Source: Candidatus Nitrosocaldaceae archaeon (GTDB taxonomy: Archaea > Thermoproteota > Nitrososphaeria > Nitrososphaerales > Nitrosocaldaceae). Taken from it: a stretch of DNA of 64,000 bases. This document shows positions 8,145 to 17,047 of this stretch, piece by piece (the stretch's first letter is position 1; each line of letters opens with the position of its first letter). The DNA lies in assembly GCA_026002835.1 (NCBI GenBank), contig BPGC01000003.1:1-64000 (forward strand). Reading direction: 5' to 3'. A program made the position numbers and the translations under genes. The notes under the pieces are model-generated. The model searched no databases. It worked only from the letters and a program-made list of their open reading frames with translations, and had not been told where the DNA came from.

Positions 8145-9031
8145 TAGATCTAATATCAATTATATTATTGTATACAGCATTTGTATTTGGTTGGAATAAC
8201 TCTGGTATAGTTACTGGAAGTATAACATCTACTGGTTTTATATATAAAAAGGCTATAATCATAGCTATCTTAGGCTTTCTTCTAGGATTTTATTTAGAAG
8301 GAGGCAAGATGAGCTCTGTGTTACTTGACATTAGCAATACAGAATTAAATATACAATTTATAATAACTAGCATAATATTAACAATCTTCTCTTTGTTAGG
8401 CTTACCAATAAGCATGGTAAATATTCTAATTGGTTCTCATATAGGATTTGCGTTAGGTATGAATACCATTATAAATACTAATCAATTATACAATATAGTA
8501 ACAAGTTGGTTAATAACTCCATTGCTAGCAATATTTGCATCTATATCATTCTATATAATATTGACAAATATATTGAAAAGATTTTCTTTATTATCTGTTA
8601 ATAAGTTTTATGGAATATCTATGCCTTTACTAACATTTTATACCTCATATACATTAGCAGCAAATAATATAGGTTTGCTTTATACAAACAATCTTACATT
8701 CTTCTTACTGCCTTTAGCATCTATAATAGGAATAATCAAAGGAAAGAAGACAGCATTGTTCGTAAGTGAGGGAGTAGTTGGACATAGTCAAGCAACTATA
8801 TTCAGTAGTTTATTAGCAAGCTCATTATTACTATGGATATTTACTCAATTTGCAATACCATTGTCATTATCACAATTATTGTTAGCAAGTCTATTTGGTG
8901 TCAATCTATATAGAAGGCCTATAGTATATAATAAAACTAGGATGTTTATGCTTATAGCATCATGGATAGGCTCAACTCTCGTGAGTATATTATTAGCGTA
9001 TTTATCTACTTTCCTCCTTGGCTCTCTATAG
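8141..9031 (+). CDS. PiT-family inorganic phosphate permease
   Basis: This is a 296-aa polytopic membrane protein with roughly nine or ten hydrophobic segments. The N-terminal signature AFVFGWNNSGIVTGSITST corresponds to the PiT GxND-type motif, and a second copy-like motif occurs as SEGVVGHSQATIFSSLLAS, as expected for the inverted PiT repeat. It transports phosphate (possibly as metal phosphate) with cations. It starts at GTG, overlapping the DUF47 gene, and its 3' end overlaps the convergent Lrp-like gene by 26 bp. It is somewhat short for the family, with reduced cytoplasmic loops. Confidence 0.87.
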   Translation: MIDLISIILLYTAFVFGWNNSGIVTGSITSTGFIYKKAIIIAILGFLLGFYLEGGKMSSVLLDISNTELNIQFIITSIILTIFSLLGLPISMVNILIGSHIGFALGMNTIINTNQLYNIVTSWLITPLLAIFASISFYIILTNILKRFSLLSVNKFYGISMPLLTFYTSYTLAANNIGLLYTNNLTFFLLPLASIIGIIKGKKTALFVSEGVVGHSQATIFSSLLASSLLLWIFTQFAIPLSLSQLLLASLFGVNLYRRPIVYNKTRMFMLIASWIGSTLVSILLAYLSTFLLGSL

Positions 9032-9251
9032 CCATAAGAGTATTTGTAGCTCTAACTCTCTCCATCCTTCTTATCTTATTAGTTACAACCTCTCTAACTT
9101 TTGCTGGATCGTCAGCCTCAACTTTAACAAATATATCATAGACACCATAAACACCTCTAACTTCTTTAACCTCTGGTATCTTTGCTAACTCATTTATTAT
9201 CTCTTCTTCATGTCCTAGATCGCAATTTATCAATACATATGCTATTGGCAT
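9006..9251 (-). CDS. Stand-alone Lrp/AsnC ligand-binding domain
   Basis: This 81-aa protein consists only of the RAM/ACT-like domain of Lrp/AsnC regulators (MPIAYVLINCDLGHEEEII ... GVYDIFVKVEADDP ... IRRMERVRATNTLMAI). It lacks the N-terminal helix-turn-helix. Such stand-alone domains are common in archaea and may bind amino acids or modulate full-length Lrp proteins. It lies 9 bp downstream of rfcS on the same strand. Confidence 0.88.
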   Translation of the reverse strand: MPIAYVLINCDLGHEEEIINELAKIPEVKEVRGVYGVYDIFVKVEADDPAKVREVVTNKIRRMERVRATNTLMAIESQGGK

Positions 9252-9260
9252 ATCATTCTA

Positions 9261-10241
9261 CTACTTTTTGTTATATTTAGAGGTATCGAACCTTATTTCT
9301 TTACCAATTCTTGCAAACTCTGCTAGTAATGCTGCTAATTGTATATCTGGATGTGCACCTATAGCTAATCTGTAATCATATTCTGCTAATGCTGCTAGCA
9401 ACTTCGGTTCATTGATCTCTTGCAACTCCTCATTTGCTAATTTTAAGAAATCTCGCTCAGATATACCATATATCCTTAATAACTCTACAAGTTTATTCCT
9501 TGCTTCGCTGAACTTTCCTGATAATGCTAATGATATTATATCTTTAACTCTTTTCTTATCTGATACGCCTATAACCTTCTTTACATTACTACTATTCACG
9601 TTTCCTAAATTGGCCGCTGCTTGAAGTATATTTATTGAATGTCTAAGGTCTCCTTCAGTAAACTCGTAGATCTCTTCTAATGCTTTCTTCTCATACTTTA
9701 CTCCTTCATTCTCACATATCTTTGCTAAGTGTTTTATGACATCATCTTTATCTAATGCTTTAAATTTGAATATTACACATCTACTCTGTATAGGCTCAAT
9801 GATCTGTGATAAATAATTACATATTAGTATAAATCTAGTAGTTCTAGAGTAATCCTCCATTACCCTTCTTAACGCTGTCTGTGCATCAGCAGTCATCTCG
9901 TCAGCCTCATCTAGAATTATTATCTTGAATGGTATATTTTGCATGCTAGTGAATCTAGCAAACATCTTGACCTTTTCTCTAACCATGTTTATACCTCTCT
10001 CATCAGAAGCATTAAGCTCTAGAGTATTATCTCTCCAATTCTCTCCTAATAACTCTCTTGCTAAGCATAATGCTATAGTTGTTTTTCCTACTCCAGCTGG
10101 ACCAGCAAATAATAGATGTGGCATCTCATCTGGATCTTTTATTATATTCTTTATGCTATTTACAACTTCTTCTTGATCTACTACATCATCTATCCTCTTA
10201 GGTCTATATTTCTCAACCCACATAAGCTGATGAATCTCCAT
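9261..10241 (-). CDS. rfcS: Replication factor C small subunit
   Basis: This 326-aa AAA+ clamp-loader subunit loads PCNA onto primed DNA together with the large subunit. Visible motifs are Walker A GPAGVGKTT (about 46-54), Walker B LDEADEM (about 111-117), sensor 1 ICNYLSQI and the SRC motif with arginine finger (QSRCVIFKF, about 152). The C-terminal helical collar contains ISERDFLKLANEEL. Length is typical. It starts at ATG with MEIHQLMWVEKYRPK, the usual RfcS N-terminus. Confidence 0.97.
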   Translation of the reverse strand: MEIHQLMWVEKYRPKRIDDVVDQEEVVNSIKNIIKDPDEMPHLLFAGPAGVGKTTIALCLARELLGENWRDNTLELNASDERGINMVREKVKMFARFTSMQNIPFKIIILDEADEMTADAQTALRRVMEDYSRTTRFILICNYLSQIIEPIQSRCVIFKFKALDKDDVIKHLAKICENEGVKYEKKALEEIYEFTEGDLRHSINILQAAANLGNVNSSNVKKVIGVSDKKRVKDIISLALSGKFSEARNKLVELLRIYGISERDFLKLANEELQEINEPKLLAALAEYDYRLAIGAHPDIQLAALLAEFARIGKEIRFDTSKYNKK

Positions 10242-10321
10242 GCCTCTAATAGAATAACAACTTCTATTAAGTCATTGTGTTAAATAGCTAACCTTTATTT
10301 ATTACCATTACAGATAATAAC

Positions 10322-11380
10322 TTGGTGCTAAATAAAGAAGAGGTATTAAAAATAGATAGCGGTCAAGTGTATAAAGTTTACGAACAATGGCCTACTTTAG
10401 CGGAGGATAGTATGAAGATAGATGTAAACATGCATAGTATCAAACCATCAGCATTAGTATTATCAGGAATGGGAGGGTCTGGGACCTCTGCTGATGTTAT
10501 ATGTGATATATTATATGATAAAGCAGATATTCCAGTCTATGTTATTAAAGGATATCATCTTCCTTCATTTATAGATTCTAATGCTTTAATAATTGCAATT
10601 AGTTCATCTGGTAATACTGAAGAGACATTAAGTATCTTTACAGAAGCTCATAAAAAAGGTTTAAAGATAATTGGGATATCTTCTGGAGGGTTATTAGAAA
10701 AAGTCTGTAAAGATAACAATTATATGCATTTAAAAATAAAAGAGAGTGTAGCACCTAGATATTCTCTTCCTAGCATATTATTTGCAGTATTAAATGTAAT
10801 CTCTAACATAGAAGGTATAGAATGGCTTAAAGAGGATGCATATAAGAGCATTAATATAATGAAGGAGATCAGTAATTATATAAGTATAGATACCGATATA
10901 AAAGATAACATAGCTAAACAGATAGCATTTTACTTTAAGAATAGTATACCAGTTACATATACTTCTCCATATTGTAGAAGTGTAGGCATTAGATTTAAGA
11001 ACTCATTGAATGAGAATAGTAAGAGTTTTGCTATAACATCTGATATAATAGAAGCATCACATAATGAAATAGTTGCATGGATAAATAAAGATGAGTTTAA
11101 GCCTTTATTTATAAAGGATGTTAGAGATGGAGAAGAGATTAGAACAAGGTTTGATATCTTCAAAGAGATTATTAGTACTCAACATGAATTTTATGAATTG
11201 CCTTTATTCTCTAAAAACGCTTTAGCAAATCTAATAGGAAATCTATATCTATTAGATTATACAACTCTATATCTAGCTGTGTTAAGAGGGATAGATCCAT
11301 TACCTATGGAACCAATTATTTTATTAAAAGAAAGGATGAAGAAACTCAATTATATTAGAAAAATGGGTGTAAATATATGA
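10322..11380 (+). CDS. Bifunctional phosphoglucose/phosphomannose isomerase
   Basis: This 352-aa SIS-domain enzyme interconverts glucose-6-P or mannose-6-P and fructose-6-P for gluconeogenesis and glycan precursors. Sugar-phosphate-binding motifs are visible: LSGMGGSGTSADV (about 47-59) and IAISSSGNTEETL (about 91-103). The second SIS domain includes SLNENSKSFA and EASHNEIVAW, typical of the archaeal PGI/PMI family (His about 243). TTG at 10322 or GTG at 10325 could be the start. The ATGA overlap with the next gene indicates an operon. Confidence 0.9.
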   Translation: MVLNKEEVLKIDSGQVYKVYEQWPTLAEDSMKIDVNMHSIKPSALVLSGMGGSGTSADVICDILYDKADIPVYVIKGYHLPSFIDSNALIIAISSSGNTEETLSIFTEAHKKGLKIIGISSGGLLEKVCKDNNYMHLKIKESVAPRYSLPSILFAVLNVISNIEGIEWLKEDAYKSINIMKEISNYISIDTDIKDNIAKQIAFYFKNSIPVTYTSPYCRSVGIRFKNSLNENSKSFAITSDIIEASHNEIVAWINKDEFKPLFIKDVRDGEEIRTRFDIFKEIISTQHEFYELPLFSKNALANLIGNLYLLDYTTLYLAVLRGIDPLPMEPIILLKERMKKLNYIRKMGVNI

Positions 11381-11862
11381 ACGTTAGAAAGATGAAAGAA
11401 GATGATATAGATGATATAGCCAATATATATCTAGAATGTTTCCATGGTATGAATGATATCAACATAGTTAAAGAATGGATCAGATTAAAATATTTAGGAT
11501 ATCCAGCAAATAAATATTATATTATTGAGAATGATGAGATCAAAGGTTATATTTTATGGATAGAGTTAGGAGGTTTTAGAAAAGATGCAGTAATAGAACT
11601 AGAACAGATAGCTATAACTCCTAAAGAACAAGGTAAAGGATTAGGTTCAAGATTGATAAGAGAATCGCTCAAAGATATTATAAAAGAGTTAGAGGTAAGA
11701 GGATCTAGACTCAAATTGGTTAAAGTAACTACTGGCACTGAGAATCAAGCACAAAGACTTTATAAAAAAACATTAAATGCAAAACCAGTTGCTGTTATAC
11801 CAGACTTTTTTAGAGGAGATGAAGTTATACTAATAGCTAGGAATGATGATCTAAATATATAA
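11377..11862 (+). CDS. GNAT N-acetyltransferase
   Basis: This 161-aa protein has the acetyl-CoA-binding motif A QIAITPKEQGKGLGSRLI (about 86-103, Q/RxxGxG/A) and motif B near AQRLYKKTLNAKPV. N-terminal or small-molecule acetylation is expected, but the substrate cannot be told from sequence. Its start overlaps the isomerase stop (ATGA), so the two are translationally coupled. Confidence 0.88.
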   Translation: MNVRKMKEDDIDDIANIYLECFHGMNDINIVKEWIRLKYLGYPANKYYIIENDEIKGYILWIELGGFRKDAVIELEQIAITPKEQGKGLGSRLIRESLKDIIKELEVRGSRLKLVKVTTGTENQAQRLYKKTLNAKPVAVIPDFFRGDEVILIARNDDLNI

Positions 11863-11937
11863 CATTATTACTAAATTCATATCAGTAATACATATTACAT
11901 ACATCATATTTTATCATCTAATAGTATTATAAAATGC

Positions 11938-12105
11938 ATGTATAAACCATATAGATGTAGATGTGGAGTGTTATTAGATAAAGAATGGATGAGTAGATCT
12001 CATAAATGTCAATGGCGAGAGAAGAGACAATTCATAAAATTGTTTATAATAACAGAACTAATATTATTATCAGCAGTAGGAATAATATGGCTATTCAGAC
12101 TCTAG
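11938..12105 (+). CDS. Tiny zinc-finger membrane protein, 55 aa
   Basis: The ORF encodes MYKPYRCRCGVLLDKEWMSR at its start. Then come HKCQW and a basic stretch, and last a hydrophobic segment (LFIITELILLSAVGIIWLF, about 36-54), ending at TAG. The CxC...HxxC arrangement suggests a metal site facing the cytoplasm with a C-terminal membrane anchor. The ATG at 11938 fits the intergenic space well. Without homologues visible it remains a good candidate rather than a certain gene. Confidence 0.6.
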   Translation: MYKPYRCRCGVLLDKEWMSRSHKCQWREKRQFIKLFIITELILLSAVGIIWLFRL

Positions 12106-12110
12106 CAATA

Positions 12111-12123
12111 TCCTTATAAATTT
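12111..12123 (+). promoter_or_regulatory. TATA box, leaderless start for M24 peptidase
   Basis: CCTTATAAATTTT is an archaeal box A element. Transcription would start about 25 bp downstream, near the ATG at 12142. This supports a leaderless mRNA and the ATG rather than the upstream TTG at 12124. Confidence 0.6.
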
Positions 12124-12141
12124 TTGATATCATACTATCAT

Positions 12142-13308
12142 ATGCGAGTATTTCCAAAGCAAGAGTATGATGATAGATATGAAAGGCTAAGAAGTTCAAT
12201 GGCTGATATAGATACTATAATAGCATACAATCCTAATAATGTTACATGGCTTACTGGTTTTCTAGGAACGGTTTATACTAAAAGGTATGCTGCCTTTGCT
12301 AGCGGAACAGCTTTTCCAAGAGCGATCTTTAATATTGATCAAGGTATAAGCATGGTTGCGGTTGGAGGAGAAGAAGATGCTATAAAAGAAGAGACATTTA
12401 TAGATGATATAATAACACATTACCCTCATAAAAGGATAGATGCTATAGCAGATGCTCTTATAGATAAGAAAGCAAAGAAAGTAGGTATAGATCTAGGAGA
12501 GTATGAAAGCATAACTGTTAATGAATTCAATATTCTTAAAGAGAGGTTATCGAAACATGATATAGAGTTAGTTGATGCTACTAACATACTAAGGAATCTT
12601 AAATTGATAAAGAGTGATAGAGAGTTAGAAAAGATAAGAGTTGCTACAGATATACAGAATAGAGCATTTAGCAAATTCTTTGCTAGTATTAGTAAAGGTA
12701 TGAGCGAAGTAGAGATAACTAGAGCTATGTTTGATGCACAGTTTGATGCTGGATCAACTGAGATCGGTGTTGCAGTTCCATGGACTCATCCAGGATATGC
12801 ATTCTTCAGAAGACAGTATCCAGATAGAGTTATGAGAGATCAAGATCTACAATGGATAGATGGAGGAGCTGTATATCATGGCTATTCAAGCGATTATGAT
12901 ATGATCTATGTATTCGGAGAACCTACAGATAAGCATAAGAGAACATATAAGATAATGCAAGATGTGTTCAAAGAAGGTATTGAATACTTCAAGCCAAATA
13001 GAAGGATTATAGATATAGCATATGATATAAGAAGAGTTATGAAGAAACATGATACAATAAATCCATTAGAGCCAGAGATATTCATAGGTCACAGTTTAGG
13101 TTATAATATGGTTGAAGAGCCATACCTAGCAAGTTGGAGTGATGCAGATCTAACATTAAAACCAAACATGGCTTTTGCTGCAGAATGGTTTGTGGCAACT
13201 GAATATGGACCGATACTATATGAAGAGAATTTTATAGTTAGAGATGATGCTATAGAGATGATAAGCTCTGGATACAAGATTGAAGGAGATATAATATCAA
13301 TCAAATAA
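12142..13308 (+). CDS. M24 family Xaa-Pro dipeptidase/aminopeptidase
   Basis: The protein is 388 aa from the chosen ATG. The C-terminal pita-bread domain carries the dinuclear metal ligands: two Asp in WIDGGAVYHGYSSDYDMIYV, His in GHSLGYNMVEEP, Glu in FAAEWFV and Glu in YEENFIV. The N-terminal creatinase-like domain includes NPNNVTWLTGF. It should cleave peptides with Pro at P1', although M24 members also include creatinase-like enzymes. An in-frame TTG 18 bp upstream would add six residues, but the TATA position favours 12142. Confidence 0.88.
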   Translation: MRVFPKQEYDDRYERLRSSMADIDTIIAYNPNNVTWLTGFLGTVYTKRYAAFASGTAFPRAIFNIDQGISMVAVGGEEDAIKEETFIDDIITHYPHKRIDAIADALIDKKAKKVGIDLGEYESITVNEFNILKERLSKHDIELVDATNILRNLKLIKSDRELEKIRVATDIQNRAFSKFFASISKGMSEVEITRAMFDAQFDAGSTEIGVAVPWTHPGYAFFRRQYPDRVMRDQDLQWIDGGAVYHGYSSDYDMIYVFGEPTDKHKRTYKIMQDVFKEGIEYFKPNRRIIDIAYDIRRVMKKHDTINPLEPEIFIGHSLGYNMVEEPYLASWSDADLTLKPNMAFAAEWFVATEYGPILYEENFIVRDDAIEMISSGYKIEGDIISIK

Positions 13309-13338
13309 AATATATCCATCTTTAAATTTATTGATAAT

Positions 13339-14211
13339 ATGCAGATAGGTTTAATTGGAACTGGGTTAATGGGAGGAGCAATAGCAAGAAGATTATTAGC
13401 AGAAGGTTTTGAATTGATAGTATATAATAGAACTAGAGAGAAAGCAGAAAAGTTGAAGATGTTCAATGCCAAAGTTGCTGATACTCCTAAGCAAGTTGCT
13501 GAGGAATGCGAATTGATTCTTACTGTATTGAAAGATGCCAATGCTGTAAAGAATGTCTGTTTTGGTAAAGATGGGATAATTAGTGCTAATAAAAAACTAG
13601 TGCTAGCAGATGTTAGTACTATAAGTCCGATACATTCTAGAGAGATTGCTAATGAACTTAAGAATTATAACATAATAATGCTGGATACTCCAGTAATGGG
13701 AGGACCGCCATTAGCAGAGAAAGGTGAGTTAGTAGTCATGGCTGCTGGTAATAAAGAAGCATTTGATAGATATGAAGATGTATTCAGAGCAATTAGTAAG
13801 AAGATATTCTATTTAGGCTCTAATGGTTCTGCAGCCTCAATGAAACTAGCAATGAATTTGCAGATTGCTATGCTTGCATTAGCATTATCAGAAGGTATAA
13901 CATTAGTTAAAGGAGCAAATTTAGATCCAGAAAAGTTTCTAGAGATATTAAACTCTACATACTTTAAGACTGGCATGAGTGAGAGGAAAGGACCGAAGAT
14001 GATCAAGCATAACTTTGAGAAGACATTTGCATTAAGCATGATGTTAAAAGACTTGCATACAATAAACTTTACTGCTAAAGAGTTCAATCTAGCATTACCT
14101 ATGAGTAGTATTGCAGAAGAGCTATATAGAATGGCTACAAATCTTGGATATGGTGATCTTGATTATACTGGCATACTAGCATTCATAGAGAAGGTTAATT
14201 CACAAGATTGA
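13339..14211 (+). CDS. NAD(P)-dependent beta-hydroxyacid dehydrogenase
   Basis: The 290-aa protein belongs to the 3-hydroxyisobutyrate dehydrogenase/GLYR family. The Rossmann motif is GLIGTGLMGGAIARRLL (about 4-20), the substrate loop LDTPVMGGPPLAEKG (about 114-128), and the catalytic Lys region AASMKLAMNLQIAM (Lys about 173). The substrate could be 3-hydroxyisobutyrate, tartronate semialdehyde or succinic semialdehyde. In thaumarchaea, succinic semialdehyde reduction in the 3-hydroxypropionate/4-hydroxybutyrate cycle is one possibility, but the sequence cannot decide it. Confidence 0.88.
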   Translation: MQIGLIGTGLMGGAIARRLLAEGFELIVYNRTREKAEKLKMFNAKVADTPKQVAEECELILTVLKDANAVKNVCFGKDGIISANKKLVLADVSTISPIHSREIANELKNYNIIMLDTPVMGGPPLAEKGELVVMAAGNKEAFDRYEDVFRAISKKIFYLGSNGSAASMKLAMNLQIAMLALALSEGITLVKGANLDPEKFLEILNSTYFKTGMSERKGPKMIKHNFEKTFALSMMLKDLHTINFTAKEFNLALPMSSIAEELYRMATNLGYGDLDYTGILAFIEKVNSQD

Positions 14212-14228
14212 AATTTGATTATTAGTAA

Positions 14229-14885
14229 ATGATAGACATGAAGAGTATAATACATAGGAAGCCAGAGATAAACGATGAGATAATACTGATAGCATCTCTT
14301 CCAGATATGGGGAAAGTAGGAGGGTTAGTATCATCTTATTTAGCAAGAGAATTAAATACAAAACTTGTTGCTAGTATAGAATCTAAAGAGAAGCCTTGGG
14401 TTATATATAAGGATGGAGTAGCGAGATTACATACTGACATATATAATCTATACTCAGATGATAAAAATGCTATAATGATTTTTACTGGTAATACTCAACC
14501 ACAAGAAGGGTTTGAAGTATTTAATCTATGCAAGATGCTGATTGAGTTAGTTAAAAACTTTGGTAATATTAGAATGATATACACAGCTGGAGGGTATCTT
14601 AAGGATAAGGTTATCGATGAACCAAAGGTATATGGAGCTGTAAATAATCCTAGATTATTGAATATACTGGATAGGTTTGATATATTAACACTAGGAGGAG
14701 AGATTAGTACTATAACATGGTTCAATGGTTTAATACTAGGCATTGCTAATGAGTATAATATAGATGCTATAGGATTATTTGCTGAGATAGATAACCCTCA
14801 CATAGAACAGCCTAGAGCTGCTAAAAGCATAATAAAGATATTGACTAGAATGATCAATGATGAATTACATCTAAAGTCTATCTAA
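14229..14885 (+). CDS. PAC2-family proteasome assembly chaperone homologue
   Basis: This 218-aa protein shows family motifs such as LIASLPDMGKVGGLVSSYLA near the N-terminus (about 17-36), MIFTGNTQPQEGFEVFNLC in the middle and TWFNGLILGIANEYNID at about 165-180. PAC2 proteins help proteasome assembly in archaea and eukaryotes. It follows the dehydrogenase by 17 bp and overlaps the convergent tRNA-binding gene by 8 bp. Confidence 0.85.
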   Translation: MIDMKSIIHRKPEINDEIILIASLPDMGKVGGLVSSYLARELNTKLVASIESKEKPWVIYKDGVARLHTDIYNLYSDDKNAIMIFTGNTQPQEGFEVFNLCKMLIELVKNFGNIRMIYTAGGYLKDKVIDEPKVYGAVNNPRLLNILDRFDILTLGGEISTITWFNGLILGIANEYNIDAIGLFAEIDNPHIEQPRAAKSIIKILTRMINDELHLKSI

Positions 14886-15201
14886 CTCTACTTCCTAACG
14901 GCGCCTCTCCATCAGTAGTTAACCATATAGGCTTACCATTTACATCTGCTGCTAAAAGCATTCCTTGTGATTCAATACCAGCGATCTTTCTAGGTTCGAG
15001 ATTTGCTAATATTATTACTATCTTATTAACAAGTTCTTCTGGCGCATAATATTCAGCACCTCCTACTACTAATTCTCTTTCTTCATTCCCTAGATCAACT
15101 CTAGCCTTTACTATCTTCTTATATCCTTTGATCTTTTCTGCTGAGATTATCTTTGCTACACGTATATCCAACTTACTAAAATCTTCATATGTTATACTCA
15201 T
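14878..15201 (-). CDS. tRNA-binding (EMAP/CsaA-type OB-fold) domain protein, MetRS beta-like
   Basis: This 107-aa protein is a single OB-fold of the MetG C-terminal type: FSKLDIRVAKIISAEKI, ELVVGGAEYY, IVILANLEPRKIAGIESQGM and LLAADVNG are diagnostic. It either acts as a separate beta subunit of methionyl-tRNA synthetase or as a general tRNA-binding protein. Length is normal for the stand-alone form. Confidence 0.92.
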   Translation of the reverse strand: MSITYEDFSKLDIRVAKIISAEKIKGYKKIVKARVDLGNEERELVVGGAEYYAPEELVNKIVIILANLEPRKIAGIESQGMLLAADVNGKPIWLTTDGEAPLGSRVR

Positions 15202-15281
15202 ATTATGAATGTTTTATTTACTCCTCTATAAATTAGTTATTAGTAAAACTATTAAAACGTTGATGTTAGATGTATGTTAAT

Positions 15282-15366
15282 GCCGCCGTAGCTCAGCCTG
15301 GGAGATGATCCCAAAAGCACTCGGCTGAAGACCGAGCTGTCGTGAGTTCAAATCTCACCGGCGGCA
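15282..15366 (+). tRNA. tRNA-Phe (GAA) with D-arm intron
   Basis: The acceptor stem GCCGCCG/CGGCGGC pairs perfectly (15282-15288 with 15359-15365). The anticodon stem CTCGG/CCGAG encloses loop CTGAAGA, giving anticodon GAA. The T arm is GTGAG TTCAAAT CTCAC. The D arm is interrupted: removing 11 nt at 15305-15315 restores the standard GCTC...GAGC stem. No CCA is encoded. Confidence 0.95.
15305..15315 (+). other. Predicted 11-nt tRNA intron at position 22/23
   Basis: The intron ATGATCCCAAA fits a minimal bulge-helix-bulge: TGGG (15299-15302) pairs with CCCA (15310-15313), flanked by three-base bulges AG^A (15303-15305) and AA^A (15314-15316), with a TGAT loop. Cutting after the second base of each bulge gives a normal D stem. 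Non-canonical tRNA introns at such positions are known in archaea. The outer helix is weak, so this is a relaxed motif. Confidence 0.8.
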
Positions 15367-15389
15367 TCACAACTTAACTAGCGACAATT

Positions 15390-16359
15390 TTACTTTCTTT
15401 TTCTAAGGACCTTATATCCTTCATGATCACAAACATACTCAAAGCCTTGTTCTAACAATACTTGAAGCTCATCTATATTTTTAGCAGTTTTAACTATATA
15501 CTCACTTTCTTCTTCAAACTTTATAAGCTGTACATACTTTAATGTATTTTTAATATCTTTATACCCAACTATATTTCTTTGAACATGAACTATATCTCTT
15601 GTCTTATAGTATTCATTAGTAGCCTTCCAATGTCTCAATGTATGGAAGTGGATTAATAGTATCTTTGGATTTCCTAATTTATTAGCCATCTTTTTCCTTT
15701 GCCTCTCAAATGTTCTTCTTAGATTACTAACATTTTTATACTTCCAAAATACTCTATCGCCGTTTCTTGGAATGTTGTTTAACATATTTATCAATTTATT
15801 ACTTATCTTACAGATACGGTGATTGCTACCTTTGCCTTTATGTATATTATTTTTCTTTCAAGATCTATATCTGACCATCTTAGATTAAATGATTCGCTAG
15901 ATCTTGCAGCGGTTTCTTTAATTATTTGTAGCATAACTGCAACATATTTAGAGCATCCTGCTATTAGATCGTCAATCTCTCTTTCAGTAGGTATATACGG
16001 TAATGTTTCTTCTCTTCTTATCTTAGGTTTATCCCATTCTATTTTGTATTTCTTTGCAAAACGATCATATGCAGTAACTACATTCATCTTTCTTCCTTCG
16101 CTCCAATCATCACGTTTAGCAATGTATTCCTTAACATTCTCTGGATCTTGAAGGTTAACATTTGCCATTATCAACTCATTAAGTATCCTTTTAGTTGATT
16201 TTATTGTATCTTCAGCAATCTTTTTTCATACTCCATAGAAGTTCTGAAACTTCATCATATCCCCCTTCATCTAAAAGATTCTTTTTGTCTCATTTCTCTT
16301 GGAGAATTACTAAATTTGTAACAGTATTCTCCAAATGTATCTCTGTATTTTTGTTCCAT
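15390..16359 (-). pseudogene. Tyrosine recombinase (integrase) pseudogene beside tRNA-Phe
   Basis: Fragments of one integrase of roughly 320 aa occupy three frames. The C-terminal piece (15390-15794) holds FHTLRHWKATNEY (His-x-x-Arg) and the Tyr region DIKNTLKYVQL. The middle piece (15803-16174) holds the first Arg box ETAARSSESFNLRW. N-terminal pieces read EDTIKSTKRILNELI and DEGGYDEVSELLWSMKKD up to an ATG at 16359. At least three frameshifts separate them. It sits 24 bp from the 3' end of tRNA-Phe, the expected site for an integrase gene, so it marks an old integration event. Confidence 0.88.
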
Positions 16360-16402
16360 TATTCAGTTTTCTATAGCCATCTTTCCATATTTTTGTAGAA
16401 TT

Positions 16403-16537
16403 ATGCTTTGTGGATTTATTGATAATTTCATATATACTATTCGAAAAGAGTGTCTATGAAACAATTTTAGAATGTTATAGGCTATCTAATAACTAAAATG
16501 ACAGCATAATGACTAATAATCGAAATTCACAAAGCAT
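16403..16537 (+). mobile_element. MITE, copy 1 (135 bp)
   Basis: This non-coding unit begins ATGCTTTGTGGAT and ends CACAAAGCAT, so it has terminal inverted repeats. It is roughly 94% identical, in inverted orientation, to 17943-18082. AGAATT flanks it on both sides, a possible target duplication. The same ATGCTTTGT end occurs on the IS5-like remnant at 58155-59073, its likely parent. Confidence 0.8.
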
Positions 16538-17047
16538 AGAATTATGACATCTAAGCTCAGTTCGTTCAGATACTTGCCTTACTTGTCTTCATTATCCCAT
16601 AACGATCTTAGATCGTTATGTTCGTCATCATCTCATCTATTCTTTATTTAAATATAATATCGCTAGTGAATTATCATTTATAATTAATTGTCTTGATATT
16701 TAGATTTCAATTTATTATAAGTTTTACCTATATCTTGTCTAAAACTATCATACAGTTAAATCTTGATTAGCTAAGATAATCAAGATATTAATTTTTAATA
16801 AATCATGATAATTAGTATCATTTCAACTCAAAATGGATAAAAATTCTAGCTTGATTAATGTGCAAGCTAGATAACACATTACATTTGTTATATATATCTT
16901 GTAAAGTTATTTGATCTAAACACTTACTATATAACATAATAACATATATTATGTTATGTTTGAAATCATATGTTAATGTTTGCTTATAGATATAAGTAAT
17001 TACAAGCTAAAGATTTCTGTTTAATTCATTATTATTTTATGAATGAG
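16538..17047. other. Non-coding remnant between MITE 1 and zinc-finger fragment
   Basis: No gene is visible. It contains a perfect 10-bp hairpin CATAACGATC-TTA-GATCGTTATG at 16598-16620, possibly a terminator or operator, and otherwise very AT-rich sequence consistent with decayed element DNA. Confidence 0.45.

Noticed and set aside
13101..13541. 146-aa minus-strand frame
   Set aside because: It lies across the end of the M24 peptidase and start of the dehydrogenase, both clear genes on the other strand.
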